DNA of 64,000 bases, from NCBI RefSeq assembly GCF_003425685.1, contig NZ_QJKM01000017.1, positions 1 to 64,000 on the forward strand, given 5' to 3'. The position numbers were made by a program, and so were the translations under genes. Origin of the DNA: Rhizobium terrae. GTDB taxonomy: Bacteria; Pseudomonadota; Alphaproteobacteria; Rhizobiales; Rhizobiaceae. This document shows, piece after piece, positions 53,588 through 64,000 of the stretch (positions are counted from its first letter, which is position 1; every line of letters starts with the position of its first letter). The notes below the pieces were generated by a model. The model was not told where the DNA came from. It saw only the letters and a list, made by a program, of their open reading frames with translations, and did not search any database.

Positions 53588-56368
53588 GTGAATTCCCGTG
53601 CGCAACAAAAAATCGATTCCGTGACCCAATTCGAAAGATTCTCGCCCCAGGCTCAGAGTGGCGAAGCCCTGAATGCCTCCGAGCTCGCCTCGGAAGAAAG
53701 CCGTGCGTCGGCGACGCCGATGATGGAGCAGTATATCGAGATCAAGGCGAACAACCCGGGTTCGCTGCTCTTTTACCGTATGGGCGATTTCTACGAGCTG
53801 TTCTTCGAGGACGCGGTGGATGCGTCGCGCGCGCTCGGCATCACGCTGACCAGGCGCGGCCAGCACATGGGTCAGGATATCCCGATGTGCGGTGTGCCCG
53901 TCCACGCGGCGGACGACTATCTCCAGAAACTCATCGCGCTCGGTTTTCGCGTCGCCGTCTGTGAGCAGGTGGAGGATCCGGCGGAGGCCAAGAAGCGCGG
54001 TTCGAAATCCGTGGTGAAGCGCGACGTCGTGCGCCTCGTCACGCCCGGCACGATTACCGAGGAAAAACTCCTCATCGCCTCGGAATCGAACTATCTGATG
54101 GCGCTCGCCCGCATCCGCGGCTCGTCCGAGGCGCAGATGGCGCTCGCCTGGATCGATATCTCGACGGGCGTCTTTCGTCTGGCGGAGACCGATCAGTCGC
54201 GGCTCCTCGCCGATATCCTGCGCATCGATCCGCGCGAGCTGATCCTGCCCGACACCATCTTTCACGATGCGGAGCTGAAACCGGTTTTCGACGTGCTCGG
54301 CAAGGTCGCGGTGCCGCAGCCGGCCGTGCTGTTCGACAGCGCCAGCGCCGAAGGACGCATCGCCCGTTATTTCGGCGTCGGCACGCTGGATGGTTTCGGC
54401 ACGTTCTCGCGCTCGGAACTCGCCGCGGCGGCCGCGGCGGTCGCCTATGTGGAAAAGACGCAGATTGCCGAACGCCCGCCGCTTGGCCGTCCGGAGCGGG
54501 AAAGCGGCGCCTCAACCCTGTTCATCGATCCGGCGACGCGCGGCAACCTCGAACTTACCCGCACGCTTTCGGGCGAGCGCGACGGCACGCTTCTGAAGGC
54601 CATCGACCGCACCGTTACCGGCGGCGGTGCCCGCCTGCTCGCCGAGCGGCTGATGTCGCCGCTGACTGATCCCGGCCGCATCAACCGCCGGCTCGATTCC
54701 ATCTCCTTCCTGCTGGAGGAGCCCAATCTCTGCTCCGGCCTGCGTTCGGCATTGAAACACGTGCCGGATATGCCGCGCGCCCTCTCGCGACTGGCGCTCG
54801 ACCGCGGCGGTCCGCGTGATCTCGGCTCCATCCTGCAGGGCCTCGAAGCTGCCCGCGGCGTTGCCTCCTTCATGGAAGCCGCCATGCTGCCTGAAGAGCT
54901 CGGCGAAGCGCTCGCCGATCTGAAAGCGCTTCCGCTGCATCTGGAATCGATGCTCGCCAACATGCTGGCCAACGAACTGCCGCTCTTGAAGCGCGACGGC
55001 GGTTTCCTGGCGGAGGGCGCCAATTCCGAACTGGACGAGGTCCGGGCACTCCGCGATCAGTCGCGCAAGGTGATCGCCGGCCTGCAGCTGCAATATGCCG
55101 AGGAGACCAGCATTAGGTCGCTGAAGATCAAGCACAACAATGTGCTCGGTTATTTCATCGAAGTGACGGCCGGCAATTCCGGCACCATGACTGACACGCC
55201 GGAAGGCAAGGCGCGGTTCATCCATCGACAGACCATGGCAAGCGCCATGCGCTTCACCACGACCGAACTTGCCGATCTGGAAAGCCGCATCGCCAATGCC
55301 GCCGACCGTGCGTTGACCATCGAACTCGAAGCCTTCGAGAAAATGGTATCGGCCGTCACATCCGAAGCCGAAACGATCAAGGCGGGTGCCCGCGCGCTCT
55401 CCATCATCGATGTCGCAGCCGGTCTCGCCATGCTGGCCGAGGAATGGAACTATCGCCGCCCGGCGGTCGATGCGACCCGCATGTTTTCGATCGAAGGCGG
55501 TCGCCATCCGGTTGTCGAGCAGGCGCTTCGCCGCCAGTCCTCCGGTCCGTTCATCGCCAACGATTGTGACCTGTCGCCCGTAGGGGCCGGCGAATTCGGT
55601 GCGCTCTGGCTGCTCACCGGTCCGAACATGGGCGGTAAGTCGACCTTCCTGCGCCAGAACGCGCTGATCGCCATCCTCGCCCAGATGGGCTCCTTCGTGC
55701 CGGCGACGTCGGCTCATATCGGCATCGTCGACCGGCTCTTCTCCCGCGTCGGCGCCTCCGACGATCTCGCCCGCGGCCGCTCCACCTTCATGGTCGAAAT
55801 GGTCGAGACCGCCGCTATCCTCAACCAGGCGACCGACCGCTCGCTGGTCATCCTCGATGAGATCGGCCGCGGCACGGCGACCTTCGACGGTCTCTCCATC
55901 GCCTGGGCCGCCGTCGAACATCTCCACGAGGCCAACAGGTGCCGCGGCCTCTTCGCCACCCATTTCCATGAACTGACCGTGCTGTCGGAAAAGCTCACCC
56001 GCCTCTCCAACGCCACGATGAAGGTGAAGGAATGGGACGGCGAGGTGATCTTCCTGCACGAAGTCGGCCCCGGCGCCGCCGATCGCTCCTACGGCATCCA
56101 GGTCGCCCGCCTCGCCGGCCTGCCGGACAGCGTCGTCGCCCGCGCCCGCGACGTGCTGACCAAGCTCGAAGACTCCGACCGCAAGAACCCCGCCAGCCAA
56201 CTGATCGACGACCTGCCCCTCTTCCAGGTGGCCGTGCGCCGAGAAGAGGTTAAACGCGCCGGGCCGTCGAAGATCGAGGAAGCGCTGAAGGCAATCAACC
56301 CCGACGACATGACCCCGCGCGAGGCATTGGACGCGCTTTATGCTCTGAAGAAGCAGCTTCCTAAATAA
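53588..56368 (+). CDS. mutS: DNA mismatch repair protein MutS
   Basis: About 926 residues from a GTG at 53588. Mismatch-reading domain with the Phe-x-Glu motif in [11 protein letters not shown]; connector, lever and clamp domains; C-terminal ATPase with Walker [22 protein letters not shown], Walker [17 protein letters not shown] and FATHFHEL. The real start is uncertain: conserved sequence begins at [15 protein letters not shown] (53720), and the leader is variable in rhizobia. Divergent from maeB. Confidence 0.96.
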   Translation: MNSRAQQKIDSVTQFERFSPQAQSGEALNASELASEESRASATPMMEQYIEIKANNPGSLLFYRMGDFYELFFEDAVDASRALGITLTRRGQHMGQDIPMCGVPVHAADDYLQKLIALGFRVAVCEQVEDPAEAKKRGSKSVVKRDVVRLVTPGTITEEKLLIASESNYLMALARIRGSSEAQMALAWIDISTGVFRLAETDQSRLLADILRIDPRELILPDTIFHDAELKPVFDVLGKVAVPQPAVLFDSASAEGRIARYFGVGTLDGFGTFSRSELAAAAAAVAYVEKTQIAERPPLGRPERESGASTLFIDPATRGNLELTRTLSGERDGTLLKAIDRTVTGGGARLLAERLMSPLTDPGRINRRLDSISFLLEEPNLCSGLRSALKHVPDMPRALSRLALDRGGPRDLGSILQGLEAARGVASFMEAAMLPEELGEALADLKALPLHLESMLANMLANELPLLKRDGGFLAEGANSELDEVRALRDQSRKVIAGLQLQYAEETSIRSLKIKHNNVLGYFIEVTAGNSGTMTDTPEGKARFIHRQTMASAMRFTTTELADLESRIANAADRALTIELEAFEKMVSAVTSEAETIKAGARALSIIDVAAGLAMLAEEWNYRRPAVDATRMFSIEGGRHPVVEQALRRQSSGPFIANDCDLSPVGAGEFGALWLLTGPNMGGKSTFLRQNALIAILAQMGSFVPATSAHIGIVDRLFSRVGASDDLARGRSTFMVEMVETAAILNQATDRSLVILDEIGRGTATFDGLSIAWAAVEHLHEANRCRGLFATHFHELTVLSEKLTRLSNATMKVKEWDGEVIFLHEVGPGAADRSYGIQVARLAGLPDSVVARARDVLTKLEDSDRKNPASQLIDDLPLFQVAVRREEVKRAGPSKIEEALKAINPDDMTPREALDALYALKKQLPK

Positions 56369-56664
56369 GACTTTTCTGAACGTCGCTACGAACGCCTCGC
56401 CGGCAGCGTGCCGGATTTCACCGGCAAAGGCATCCTTGCCGCTCGTTGCTCTCGACAGCGAAGGATATCAACGCTCCGACCAATCTGCCTTGCCGGGTTA
56501 GGCGCTGCTTGTCTTCGCTGCCCATTGATGCAGCGTTTCACCCTTCCCGAAGCTGTCAGGTCGAATACGGCGGGATATGTTTTCCCCCGCATGGCTTTTA
56601 CCGGCAGAGATGCTAAACCGATGGGCAAGACTATCATCGAGGCCGCGCTCACAGGGTATCCGCC
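56369..56664. other. Non-coding gap between mutS and AraC-type gene
   Basis: About 296 bases with no convincing gene, hairpin or repeat. It presumably contains the promoter for the AraC-type gene. Confidence 0.4.
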
Positions 56665-57693
56665 TTGCTTTCCATCCCCTTGCCCTTCCTTGCCGGCCTC
56701 GTCTTCGCGCTGACGCTCTACCGCAGCCTGAAGGGTGTGGAACTGCCGGGAAGCCGGCGGTATTTTTATGCGTTTCTCGTTCTTTACGCCTTGCAGGGCG
56801 TCGGCATCGGTCTGAGGTTCGGTTACGGCGTCGATGCGCTTATCCCCTTCCTGCCGGTCTCGGCGTCGGTCATGCCGCCGCTCGCCTATCTTGCCTTCCG
56901 GGCGTTGACCGGCGACGGACCCGCCAGACCCTGGCTGCATCTGCTGACGCCGGTCTCGGTGGCATTCGCCGTCGCCTTCCTCCGGGACCTCGTCGATGCG
57001 CTTCTGCTGGTTGTCTTTCTGGCCTATGGAACAGCTCTTTGGCGGCTGACGCTGTCCGGCGGCGACGATGTCATGGCCGAGGCAGCCCTGCAGCGCATGC
57101 GCCCGGCGCTGAGGGCGGCGCGGCTGGCGGCCGGGCTGATGTTGTTCTTCGCGCTGAGCGACGGCGCACTTGCGGTCTATACCGGCATCTACGGACCGGC
57201 CGACGTGCCCTTCGCCGTTGCCCTCATGAACCTTGCCGCAATCGCCGCCGTCCTCGTCTATTATTTCGCTCCCGACTTTTCTTCGGGCCGCCCTCCGGCT
57301 GTCGGCAAGGAAGGCCCGACCGAGGCGGACAAGGCCGTGATCGCCCGCGTCGAAGCGACGCTCGACCAGGGAGAGCTGTACAAGAACGAGGACCTGAGTC
57401 TCGCGAGGCTCGCCCGCAAGGCCGGCCTGCCTGCCCGCGAGGTCTCGGCGGCTGTCAATCGGGCGACCGGTCTCAACGTTTCGCAATTCGTCAACGATCG
57501 CCGCATCGCCGAAGCCTGCCGGCAATTGCGCGAGACGGAAAAGACGGTCACCCAGATCATGCTCGACACAGGTTTTTCGACCAAGTCGAACTTCAACCGG
57601 GAATTCCGCCGCGTCACCGGCACGAGCCCCAGGCAGTGGCGGGCCGGGGCCGGCACCGCGCAGGCCCGCGATGCCAGAAAAACACAGGCTTGA
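56665..57693 (+). CDS. AraC-family regulator with N-terminal membrane domain
   Basis: 342 residues with a TTG start. Residues 1-200 hold about six to seven hydrophobic helices (LSIPLPFLAGLVFALTLY, SVAFAVAFLRDLVDALLLVVFLAYGTAL, FAVALMNLAAIAAVLVYYF); residues 235-330 are an AraC DNA-binding domain (LARLARKAGLPAREVSAAVNRATG, then MLDTGFSTKSNFNREFRRVTGTSPRQWR). So it is a membrane-embedded one-component regulator. Ligand and targets unknown; the gap to glnD is 112 bases. TTG is the best start as no ATG lies before the first helix. Confidence 0.86.
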   Translation: MLSIPLPFLAGLVFALTLYRSLKGVELPGSRRYFYAFLVLYALQGVGIGLRFGYGVDALIPFLPVSASVMPPLAYLAFRALTGDGPARPWLHLLTPVSVAFAVAFLRDLVDALLLVVFLAYGTALWRLTLSGGDDVMAEAALQRMRPALRAARLAAGLMLFFALSDGALAVYTGIYGPADVPFAVALMNLAAIAAVLVYYFAPDFSSGRPPAVGKEGPTEADKAVIARVEATLDQGELYKNEDLSLARLARKAGLPAREVSAAVNRATGLNVSQFVNDRRIAEACRQLRETEKTVTQIMLDTGFSTKSNFNREFRRVTGTSPRQWRAGAGTAQARDARKTQA

Positions 57694-57805
57694 ACTTCGC
57701 ATGGCGAAGCAACAACTTTGAAACGCCCGGCGAGGATAATCGTTGGTCAAGGTGCCTCAAAAAGACTATAGCCTCCCACCGCAGGCCGGGCACCGGCAGG
57801 ATAAC

Positions 57806-60643
57806 ATGGCCAGACACGACATCGATTTTTCCGAACTTCTCGACGTTGCCCGCCTCCGGGCCGATTGCCGGATGATCGTCCAGGACAAGGGACGCCCGCA
57901 GCTGGAACTGCGCGCCGCGCTGCTGCCGGTGCTGCGCCGGGCGAGCGTGGAGGGGCGCGAGAAAGCCCGACAGCTGCTCCTGAAGGACGGCAGCGGGCTT
58001 GCCTGCGCCCGCCGTATCTCATGGCTGCAGGATCAGATCATCTCCGCGCTGCACGACGCGATCGTCGGCAGCGTTTATCCGGAAGGCGCCGATATCGCGG
58101 TCGCGGCCGTCGGCGGTTATGGCCGCGACACGCTGGCGCCGGGCTCGGATATCGACCTTCTTTTCCTTCTGCCGGAGAAGAATTCGGAAAACATGCGCAA
58201 GGCCGTGGAGTTCCTGCTCTACGTCCTCTGGGACATGGGCTTCAAGGTCGGCCATGCAACGCGTACCGCCGAGGAATGCATCCGCCTTTCCAAGACGGAC
58301 ATGACCATCCGCACCGCCATCCTCGAAAGCCGCTACATCTGCGGCCACGAGCCCTTGGTGAAGCAGCTCGAAACCCGTTTCGACAAGGAAATCGTCGCCG
58401 ATACCGGGCCGGAATTCATTGCCGCCAAGCTTGCCGAGCGCGACAACCGCCACCAGAAGGCGGGCGACACCCGCTATCTCGTCGAACCGAACGTCAAGGA
58501 GGGCAAGGGCGGGCTTCGCGACCTCCACACGCTGTTCTGGATCGCCAAATATTATTACCGCGTCCGCGATACCGCCGATCTCGTCAAGCTCGGCGTACTC
58601 TCCCGCGAGGAAACCCGGCTCTTCGAAAAGGCCGACGATTTTCTCTGGGCGGTCCGCTGCCACATGCATTTCCTCACCGGCAAGGCGGAGGAGCGGCTCT
58701 CCTTCGACATCCAGCGGGAAATCGCCGAAAGCCTCGGTTACCATTCGCGTCCCGGCCTGTCGGCGGTCGAACGCTTCATGAAGCATTATTTCCTGGTTTC
58801 CAAGGATGTCGGCGACCTGACCCGCATCCTGTGTGCGGCGCTCGAGGAGCAGCAGGCGAAGGAAGCACCGGGTCTCACCAAACGCGTCATCAACCGCTTC
58901 ACCAAGCGGCTGCACAAGATCCCCGGCACGGTGGAATTCGTCGAGGATCGCGGCCGCATCACGCTCGCCGATCCCGACGTCTTCAAGCGCGACCCGATCA
59001 ACATCATCCGTTTCTTCCATGTGGCGGATATCAACGGCCTGGAACTGCATCCTGATGCGCTGAAGCGCATGACCCGCTCGCTTTCGCTGATCGACAATGA
59101 CGTGCGCGAGAACGAGGAGGCGAACCGGCTCTTCCTCTCGATGCTGACCTCCAGGCGCGACCCGGCGCTGATGCTCCGTCGCATGAACGAGGCGGGCGTC
59201 CTCGGCCGCTTCATCCCGGAATTCGGCAAGGTCGTCGCGATGATGCAGTTCAACATGTATCATCACTATACCGTCGACGAACATCTGATCCGGTCGGTCG
59301 AGGCGCTCTCGGAAGTCGATCAGGGCAAGGCGGCCGATATCCACCCGCTCTCCAACAAGCTGATGCCGAGCATCGAGGATCGCACGGTGCTTTACGTCGC
59401 CGTGCTGCTGCACGACATCGCCAAGGGCCGCCAGGAGGATCATTCGATCGCTGGCGCCCGAATTGCCCGAAAACTCTGCCCGCGGCTCGGCCTCAATCTC
59501 AAACAGACCGAACTCGTCGTCTGGCTGATCGAAGAACATCTGCTGATGTCGATGACTGCCCAGACCCGCGACTTGCACGACCGCAAGACGATCACTGACT
59601 TTGCCGAAAAGGTGCAGTCGATGGACCGGCTGAAGCTGCTGCTCGTTCTGACGATCTGCGATATCCGCGCCGTCGGCCCGGGCGTGTGGAACGGCTGGAA
59701 GGGCCAGCTGCTGCGCACGCTCTATTACGAGACCGAACTTCTGCTCTCCGGCGGCTTCTCCGAGGTCTCGCGCAAGGAGCGGGCCAAGGTCGCGGAAGAG
59801 GCGCTTTTCGAGGCGCTCGGCGACTGGTCGGTCAAGGACCGGCGCGCTTATCTCAAGCTGCATTACCAGCCCTATCTTCTTTCGGTTTCGCTGGAAGACC
59901 AGATCCGTCATGCGAAATTCATCCGCGATGCCGACAAGGCGGGTCAGGCGCTCGCCACCGTGGTCCGCACCGACAGCTTCCATGCGATCACCGAGATCAC
60001 GGTGCTGGCGCCCGACCATCCGCGCCTTCTGTCGATCATCGCCGGCGCCTGCGCCGCCGCCGGCGCCAACATTGCGGACGCGCAGATCTTTACGACGTCG
60101 GACGGCCGTGCGCTCGACACCATCATCGTCAACCGCGAATTCACGGTGGACGAGGACGAACTTCGACGCGCCGGTACGATCGGCCGCATGATCGAGGACG
60201 TGCTTTCGGGCAAGAAACGCCTGCCGGAAGTCATCGCGACGCGCGCCAAATCCCGCAAGCGCAACAAGACCTTCGTGCTTCCGCCCTCGGTCACGATTTC
60301 GAATGCGCTTTCCAACAAGTTCACGGTCATCGAGGTGGAGTGCCTCGACCGCACCGGCCTGCTCGCGGATATCACCGCGGTCCTGGCCGACCTGTCGCTG
60401 GATATCCATTCCGCCCACATCACCACCTTCGGAGAGAAGGTCATCGATACGTTCTACGTCACCGACCTCGTCGGCCAGAAGGTCGTCAACGAGAACCGCC
60501 AGGGCAATATCGCCGCAAGGCTGAAGGCCGTGATGTCCGAACAGGAGGACGAGCTTCGAAGCGGCATGCCGGCCGGTATCATCGCGCCCGCCCACAACCC
60601 CGCCCGCGCTCCGGCGTTGCGGAAGACCAAGGCGGGTGCGTGA
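57806..60643 (+). CDS. glnD: Bifunctional uridylyltransferase/uridylyl-removing enzyme GlnD
   Basis: 945 residues from [10 protein letters not shown]. Nucleotidyltransferase site [18 protein letters not shown] (about 103-120, Asp115 and Asp117), HD hydrolase HDIAKG and [11 protein letters not shown], and two C-terminal ACT domains ([18 protein letters not shown] and [19 protein letters not shown]) that bind glutamine. It uridylylates PII proteins as the cell's nitrogen sensor. An upstream in-frame TTG at 57743 adds 21 unconserved residues. Confidence 0.97.
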   Translation: MARHDIDFSELLDVARLRADCRMIVQDKGRPQLELRAALLPVLRRASVEGREKARQLLLKDGSGLACARRISWLQDQIISALHDAIVGSVYPEGADIAVAAVGGYGRDTLAPGSDIDLLFLLPEKNSENMRKAVEFLLYVLWDMGFKVGHATRTAEECIRLSKTDMTIRTAILESRYICGHEPLVKQLETRFDKEIVADTGPEFIAAKLAERDNRHQKAGDTRYLVEPNVKEGKGGLRDLHTLFWIAKYYYRVRDTADLVKLGVLSREETRLFEKADDFLWAVRCHMHFLTGKAEERLSFDIQREIAESLGYHSRPGLSAVERFMKHYFLVSKDVGDLTRILCAALEEQQAKEAPGLTKRVINRFTKRLHKIPGTVEFVEDRGRITLADPDVFKRDPINIIRFFHVADINGLELHPDALKRMTRSLSLIDNDVRENEEANRLFLSMLTSRRDPALMLRRMNEAGVLGRFIPEFGKVVAMMQFNMYHHYTVDEHLIRSVEALSEVDQGKAADIHPLSNKLMPSIEDRTVLYVAVLLHDIAKGRQEDHSIAGARIARKLCPRLGLNLKQTELVVWLIEEHLLMSMTAQTRDLHDRKTITDFAEKVQSMDRLKLLLVLTICDIRAVGPGVWNGWKGQLLRTLYYETELLLSGGFSEVSRKERAKVAEEALFEALGDWSVKDRRAYLKLHYQPYLLSVSLEDQIRHAKFIRDADKAGQALATVVRTDSFHAITEITVLAPDHPRLLSIIAGACAAAGANIADAQIFTTSDGRALDTIIVNREFTVDEDELRRAGTIGRMIEDVLSGKKRLPEVIATRAKSRKRNKTFVLPPSVTISNALSNKFTVIEVECLDRTGLLADITAVLADLSLDIHSAHITTFGEKVIDTFYVTDLVGQKVVNENRQGNIAARLKAVMSEQEDELRSGMPAGIIAPAHNPARAPALRKTKAGA

Positions 60644-60748
60644 GTTGGTTTTGACGCGGGGCCTTGCATGGGAGCTTATCCCCCTCTGCCTTGCCGGGCG
60701 TCACCTCGGATACCGGCCTGCCGTCTCCTTCACTACGAGCCCCACCCC

Positions 60749-62335
60749 ATGAGCCTCGTCAAGAAATTCGCCACCGTCGGCGGCGCCACGCTCGGCAGCC
60801 GCATCTTCGGTTTCGCCCGCGAAACCTTCATGGCGGCGGCGCTCGGCACCGGCCCGATGGCGGACGTCTTTTATGCCGCCTTCCGCTTCCCGAACCTGTT
60901 CCGCCGGCTTTTCGCCGAAGGCGCGTTCAACGCCGCCTTCGTGCCGCTGTTTTCGAAGGAGATCGAGGCGAACGGCGTCGAGGGCGCCAAGCGGTTTTCG
61001 GAGGAAGTCTTCGGCGTCCTCTTCTCCGCACTGCTGGTCATCACCATCGTGATGGAACTCGCCATGCCCTGGCTGGTCGAGTGGATCATCGCGCCGGGTT
61101 TTGCCGACGACCCGGAAAAGACGTCGCTCACCATCCGCATGGCGGCGGTGATGTTCCCCTACCTCATGTGCATGTCGCTGACGGCGATGATGAGCGGCAT
61201 GCTGAATTCGCTGCATCACTTCTTCGCGGCGGCGGTCGCGCCGGTCTTCCTGAACGTGGTGATGATCGCGGCGCTCTTATACGGGCTCTGGGCTGGCGCG
61301 GAACCGCGGGTGATCGCCTGGTATCTTTCCTGGAGCGTGCTTGCGGCCGGCATCCTGCAGCTCGCCGTGGTTTACGCCGGCGTGCGTCATGCCGGCATCA
61401 ACATCGGCTTCCGCCGCCCGAGGATGACGCCGAACGTCAGGCGGCTGCTTTGGCTGGCGGTGCCCGCCGCCGTCACCGGCGGCATCACGCAGATCAACCA
61501 GATCATCGGCCAGGCGATCGCATCCGGCAAGGAAGGCGCGATCGCCGCCCTCCAATATGCCGACCGCATCTATCAGCTGCCGCTGGGCGTGGTGGGCGTC
61601 GCGGTCGGCGTCGTGCTCCTGCCGGAGCTCGCCCGCGCGCTCAAGGCCGGGTTTTTGAAGGAGGCGGCCAACACTCAGAACCGCTCGATCGAATTCGTGC
61701 TGTTCCTGACCCTCCCGGCCGCCGCGGGCCTGTGGATCCTCTCCGACGCGATCATCCGCGTGCTTTACGAACGCGGTGCCTTCTCCGCGGAAAACACCGC
61801 CGTGGTCGCCTCCATCCTCGCCATTTACGGCATCGGCCTGCCGGGCTTCGTGCTCATCAAGGCGCTGCAGCCGGGTTTTTATGCCCGCGAGGATACCCGG
61901 ACGCCGATGCGGTTCACCATGATCTCGGTGGTCATCAATTCCGGCCTCGCCATTACGCTTTTTCCCCTGATCGCCGAGCGCGGCATCGCCACCGCCGAGG
62001 CCGCAGCCGGCTGGACGAACACGATCCTGCTCTTTTCGACGCTGCTGTGGCGCGGCCATCTGTCCTGGGAATGGGCGCTTGCCAGACGCACGGCCCTGCT
62101 TCTCGTCGCAACCGCCGTCATGTCGGCGGCGCTCGTTTATGCGCTTCCCTATGCGGCCTCTTGGCTCACACCCGGCGCGCATCTGGTTCAGCAGGTCCTG
62201 GCGCTCGGCTGCCTGCTCGCGCTGGCGATGGTGGTCTACTTCGCTTCCGCCTTCCTGATCGGCGGTGCCGATCTCGGAATGATCAGGCGGAACATGAAGC
62301 GGAAGCCGAAGGCGCCCCGGATGCCGCCGGAATAG
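60749..62335 (+). CDS. murJ: Lipid II flippase MurJ
   Basis: 528 residues, 13-14 membrane segments of the MOP superfamily. MSLVKKFATVGGATLGSRIFGFARE, the ADVFYAAFRFPNLFRRLFAEGAFNAAFVPLF block and QINQIIGQAIASG, YADRIYQLPLGVVGVAVG are diagnostic. It flips lipid II for peptidoglycan synthesis. Follows glnD by about 105 bases, an order conserved in rhizobia. Confidence 0.96.
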   Translation: MSLVKKFATVGGATLGSRIFGFARETFMAAALGTGPMADVFYAAFRFPNLFRRLFAEGAFNAAFVPLFSKEIEANGVEGAKRFSEEVFGVLFSALLVITIVMELAMPWLVEWIIAPGFADDPEKTSLTIRMAAVMFPYLMCMSLTAMMSGMLNSLHHFFAAAVAPVFLNVVMIAALLYGLWAGAEPRVIAWYLSWSVLAAGILQLAVVYAGVRHAGINIGFRRPRMTPNVRRLLWLAVPAAVTGGITQINQIIGQAIASGKEGAIAALQYADRIYQLPLGVVGVAVGVVLLPELARALKAGFLKEAANTQNRSIEFVLFLTLPAAAGLWILSDAIIRVLYERGAFSAENTAVVASILAIYGIGLPGFVLIKALQPGFYAREDTRTPMRFTMISVVINSGLAITLFPLIAERGIATAEAAAGWTNTILLFSTLLWRGHLSWEWALARRTALLLVATAVMSAALVYALPYAASWLTPGAHLVQQVLALGCLLALAMVVYFASAFLIGGADLGMIRRNMKRKPKAPRMPPE

Positions 62336-62357
62336 CGCCGGCCGAATTGACGTCCCG

Positions 62358-62825
62358 TCAGGACCGGCTGCGGCGTTTGAGGCCGGCCAGGCCCTTTCCT
62401 CTGCCGCAATGCGCCCATGTGCGCTTGGGGCCGATATCGACATGCACGATGCCGTTGCAGTAGCGGCCGATCCCGCCGATGCCCGGTGCGCCGGCCGCTG
62501 CGGCAAGGATCACCTTTTCGGAAACGCCCGGCACACGGATATCTGCGGCATAACAATGGCTGTGCTGTGATCTTCCGGAATGTGGCCGATGCCCGGACGT
62601 CACCATCGGTTTTTGGCCCGTCTCCTTGGCGATATGGGCAAGGATGGCGCCGAGCTTCTCCGGAAAGCAGGCGGTACGGACGCTGATCCGCTGGACGGTG
62701 TAGTAGGCGGAGTAATCGTGTTTGAAGGAAGTGCCGCGACGTTTCCGGTTTTCGCCGGCTTCAGTCTGATAGGCCAAGCTTACTGTCATAAGGCAGGCAA
62801 GCGCGACGCGAAAAATGATGCGCAT
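62358..62825 (-). CDS. Secreted M15-type (YcbK-like) peptidoglycan peptidase
   Basis: 155 residues with a signal peptide (MRIIFRVALACLMTVSLAYQTEA). The Peptidase_M15A region includes TSGHRPHSGRSQHSHCYAADIRV with likely zinc ligands His and Asp, and IVHVDIGPKRTW with the third ligand His. It may trim D-Ala-D-Ala or related cell-wall bonds. Convergent with murJ, 22 bases apart. The Lys/Arg-rich end (GKGLAGLKRRSRS) is unusual for the family. Confidence 0.83.
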   Translation of the reverse strand: MRIIFRVALACLMTVSLAYQTEAGENRKRRGTSFKHDYSAYYTVQRISVRTACFPEKLGAILAHIAKETGQKPMVTSGHRPHSGRSQHSHCYAADIRVPGVSEKVILAAAAGAPGIGGIGRYCNGIVHVDIGPKRTWAHCGRGKGLAGLKRRSRS

Positions 62826-63502
62826 GATATCCCCCGAGATGAGACCGTGTCTTCATGACCGGTTAACCGTGGTAATCATTGGGTATTTCATTTCGAAAAG
62901 GGGCGCGAATAAGGAGCTTTTTGCTCAAAATTGGGATTTTTGACGCCTTAAAGTCTAACATGCGTTAATCATTTTGGGGGAAAGCGGGGAAGAATTTTGC
63001 CTTTCGATACTGCAGATTCAATATCTTGCTTCAAAAGTGGTAGCCGAATTTCCCCGCCCTCCTCTACTACGCCTATAATTACCCCGCTTCCGTCGCCGGA
63101 GTGTTTCGCGAGACGTCGCGGGCAGGCGGGAGCCGGCGCTTTCATCGGAACCGTAACGTGCGGGGAAGGTGGAAGAGGTGAAAGCCATGGAGCGCGTGCC
63201 CGCAAGGCAGGTGTTCTTATCAAGCCTCCCCCTGGCCGCCGGGCCGGGTTCGGTTGAGCCGTGCAAGTGGCGGAAATGCCACGCAGCGAGGCGAGGTGAT
63301 CACCTGTAGGGACCGGAAGTCCTGACAAGACGCCGAAGGCCACGCGAATGCGGAGCCACATACTAAATCATTTGAGGTTCCGCATTCGTATGGGCTCTCC
63401 AATGTTGCAGATCACGGGCGCCATTCGCCGCGTGAACGATTACGCTTGCCTGATGCCCAGGTATGTTCCAGGCCGCCACCACCAATAAAGGGAGAGCCTC
63501 AT
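62826..63502. other. Gene-free region with strong hairpins
   Basis: 677 bases without a convincing gene. It contains an AT-richer part (62850-63000), the perfect palindrome AGGTGATCACCT (63292-63303), a small hairpin GTGGC-GGAAAT-GCCAC (63265-63280) and a 13-bp stem, CGAATGCGGAGCC (63343-63355) with GGTTCCGCATTCG (63374-63386), one mismatch, 18-base loop. Could hold a small RNA or decayed mobile DNA. Confidence 0.5.
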
Positions 63503-63901
63503 ATGTCCGGTCAGTCCGTCTTTCTCGTCACCCTCCTCGTCGATGACTACGATCGCGCCAAGGCATTCTATGGTGACGTGCTCGGCTTCGAATGCGTGGA
63601 AGATACGCCGCTTCCGGATGGCAAACGCTGGGTCGTGGTAAAGCCGAAGGGCGGGCAGGGGGCTGCGTTGCTGCTGGCGCAGTCGGCCAACGATCGGCAG
63701 AAGGCTGCGATCGGCAACCAGACCGGCGGCCGGGTCGGCTTCTTCTTGAAGACCGATAATTTTGCCCGCGATCATGCCGCCATGCTGGCGAGCGGCGTCC
63801 GCTTTCTGGAGGAGCCGCGACATGAGGTTTACGGCACGGTCGCGGTGTTTTCCGATCCTTATGGCAACACCTGGGATTTGATTGAACACGCGCCCCGTTA
63901 A
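63503..63901 (+). CDS. VOC-superfamily (glyoxalase-like) protein
   Basis: 132 residues. FLVTLLVDDYDRAKAFYGDVLGFE and the second module VAVFSDPYGNTWDLIEH, with Glu before His as the likely metal ligand, are typical VOC halves; middle strand KRWVVVKPKGGQGAALLLAQ. Substrate unknown. A strong AAAGGGAGAG precedes the ATG at 63503. Confidence 0.85.
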   Translation: MSGQSVFLVTLLVDDYDRAKAFYGDVLGFECVEDTPLPDGKRWVVVKPKGGQGAALLLAQSANDRQKAAIGNQTGGRVGFFLKTDNFARDHAAMLASGVRFLEEPRHEVYGTVAVFSDPYGNTWDLIEHAPR

Positions 63902-64000
63902 GCCCTTGATCCTGTCCCGCCGCCCGTGCATAAGCCCGCCCGTTAGCTACATGGCCCGCGGGGCGCGCCCGCCGGAGACGTTCACACCTTCCGGAGACGC
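63902..64000. other. Right edge of window
   Basis: No supported gene. CCGGAGACG occurs twice (63972-63980 and 63991-63999). A short open frame from an ATG at about 63950 runs off the end without a ribosome site. Confidence 0.3.

Noticed and set aside
51375-53591. 738-codon plus-strand frame over maeB
   Set aside because: Antisense shadow of maeB; composition rich in Asp/Arg/His/Gly as expected from complementary GC-rich codons.
58019-60595. 858-codon open frame on the minus strand over glnD
   Set aside because: It lies wholly antisense to glnD, has no family features, and is a by-product of GC-rich codon structure.
60664-62463. 599-codon frame overlapping murJ in another phase
   Set aside because: Arg/His-rich out-of-frame translation; the murJ frame carries the MOP family motifs and membrane helices.
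63950-64000. Start of another gene at the right edge
   Set aside because: Seventeen codons without a ribosome site or family likeness; the window ends too soon to judge.

Overview
This 64 kb window is almost certainly chromosomal DNA of a Rhizobiaceae alphaproteobacterium (Rhizobium, Sinorhizobium/Ensifer, Shinella or Agrobacterium type). The signs are high GC, rhizobial-type -35/-10 elements (TTGAC-N17-CTATAT), the dnaA/rpsT/mutM/ubiE neighbourhood, the lptCAB-rpoN-hpf-ptsN cluster, and the olsB-maeB(tme)-mutS-glnD-murJ run. No rRNA, tRNA, CRISPR array, prophage or insertion sequence was recognised. The genus cannot be fixed by reading alone.

Layout. (1) 1-9.6 kb: a decayed comM fragment, cysK, dps, dut, prfC, ridA/lrp, a serine/threonine dehydratase with a divergent ArsR regulator, a 273-bp nested inverted-repeat element, and a LysR/GST pair. 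(2) 9.8-21.5 kb: otsBA (trehalose), a class II glutamine amidotransferase, a YjbR-like protein with coaBC, a glyoxalase-fold protein, a LysR regulator next to a broken MFS transporter, an overlapping pair of a coiled-coil membrane protein and a ClpP-like periplasmic protease, and a HAL-family protein without the usual MIO triad. (3) 21.5-28.7 kb: ubiB-ubiE, mutM, an enoyl-CoA hydratase, rpsT and dnaA. (4) 28.8-36 kb: a LysE-type exporter, a methyltransferase, hemW-rdgB, small VOC/ABM proteins, rph, hrcA-grpE. (5) 36-44.5 kb: a serine hydrolase, ptsN-hpf-rpoN-lptB-lptA-lptC, divergent sppA-ihfB-lapA-like. (6) 44.5-51.2 kb: a CoxG-like protein, the overlapping rlmI-like/trmH-like/lspA operon, a hybrid histidine kinase, olsB, and a toxin-antitoxin pair whose toxin is frameshifted. 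(7) 51.2-64 kb: maeB, mutS, an AraC regulator with a membrane sensor half, glnD, murJ, a secreted M15-like peptidase, a 677-bp gene-free stretch and a VOC protein.

How they work together. The core is replication and repair (dnaA, mutM, mutS, dut, rdgB), stress and translation control (hrcA-grpE, hpf, prfC, rph), nitrogen control (rpoN, ptsN, glnD) and envelope assembly (lptCAB, lspA, sppA, murJ, olsB). Accessory genes sit between the core blocks, and three of them (comM fragment, ynfM-like transporter, PIN toxin) are broken.

The most interesting signals are: a perfect sigma-54 -24/-12 element overlapping and opposing a sigma-70-like promoter of rpoN, which suggests autorepression by occlusion; the HAL-family protein with Cys-Ala-Asp in place of Ala-Ser-Gly; the nested inverted-repeat element whose ends supply the stop codons of both flanking genes; and the overlapping membrane-coiled-coil/ClpP-like protease pair.
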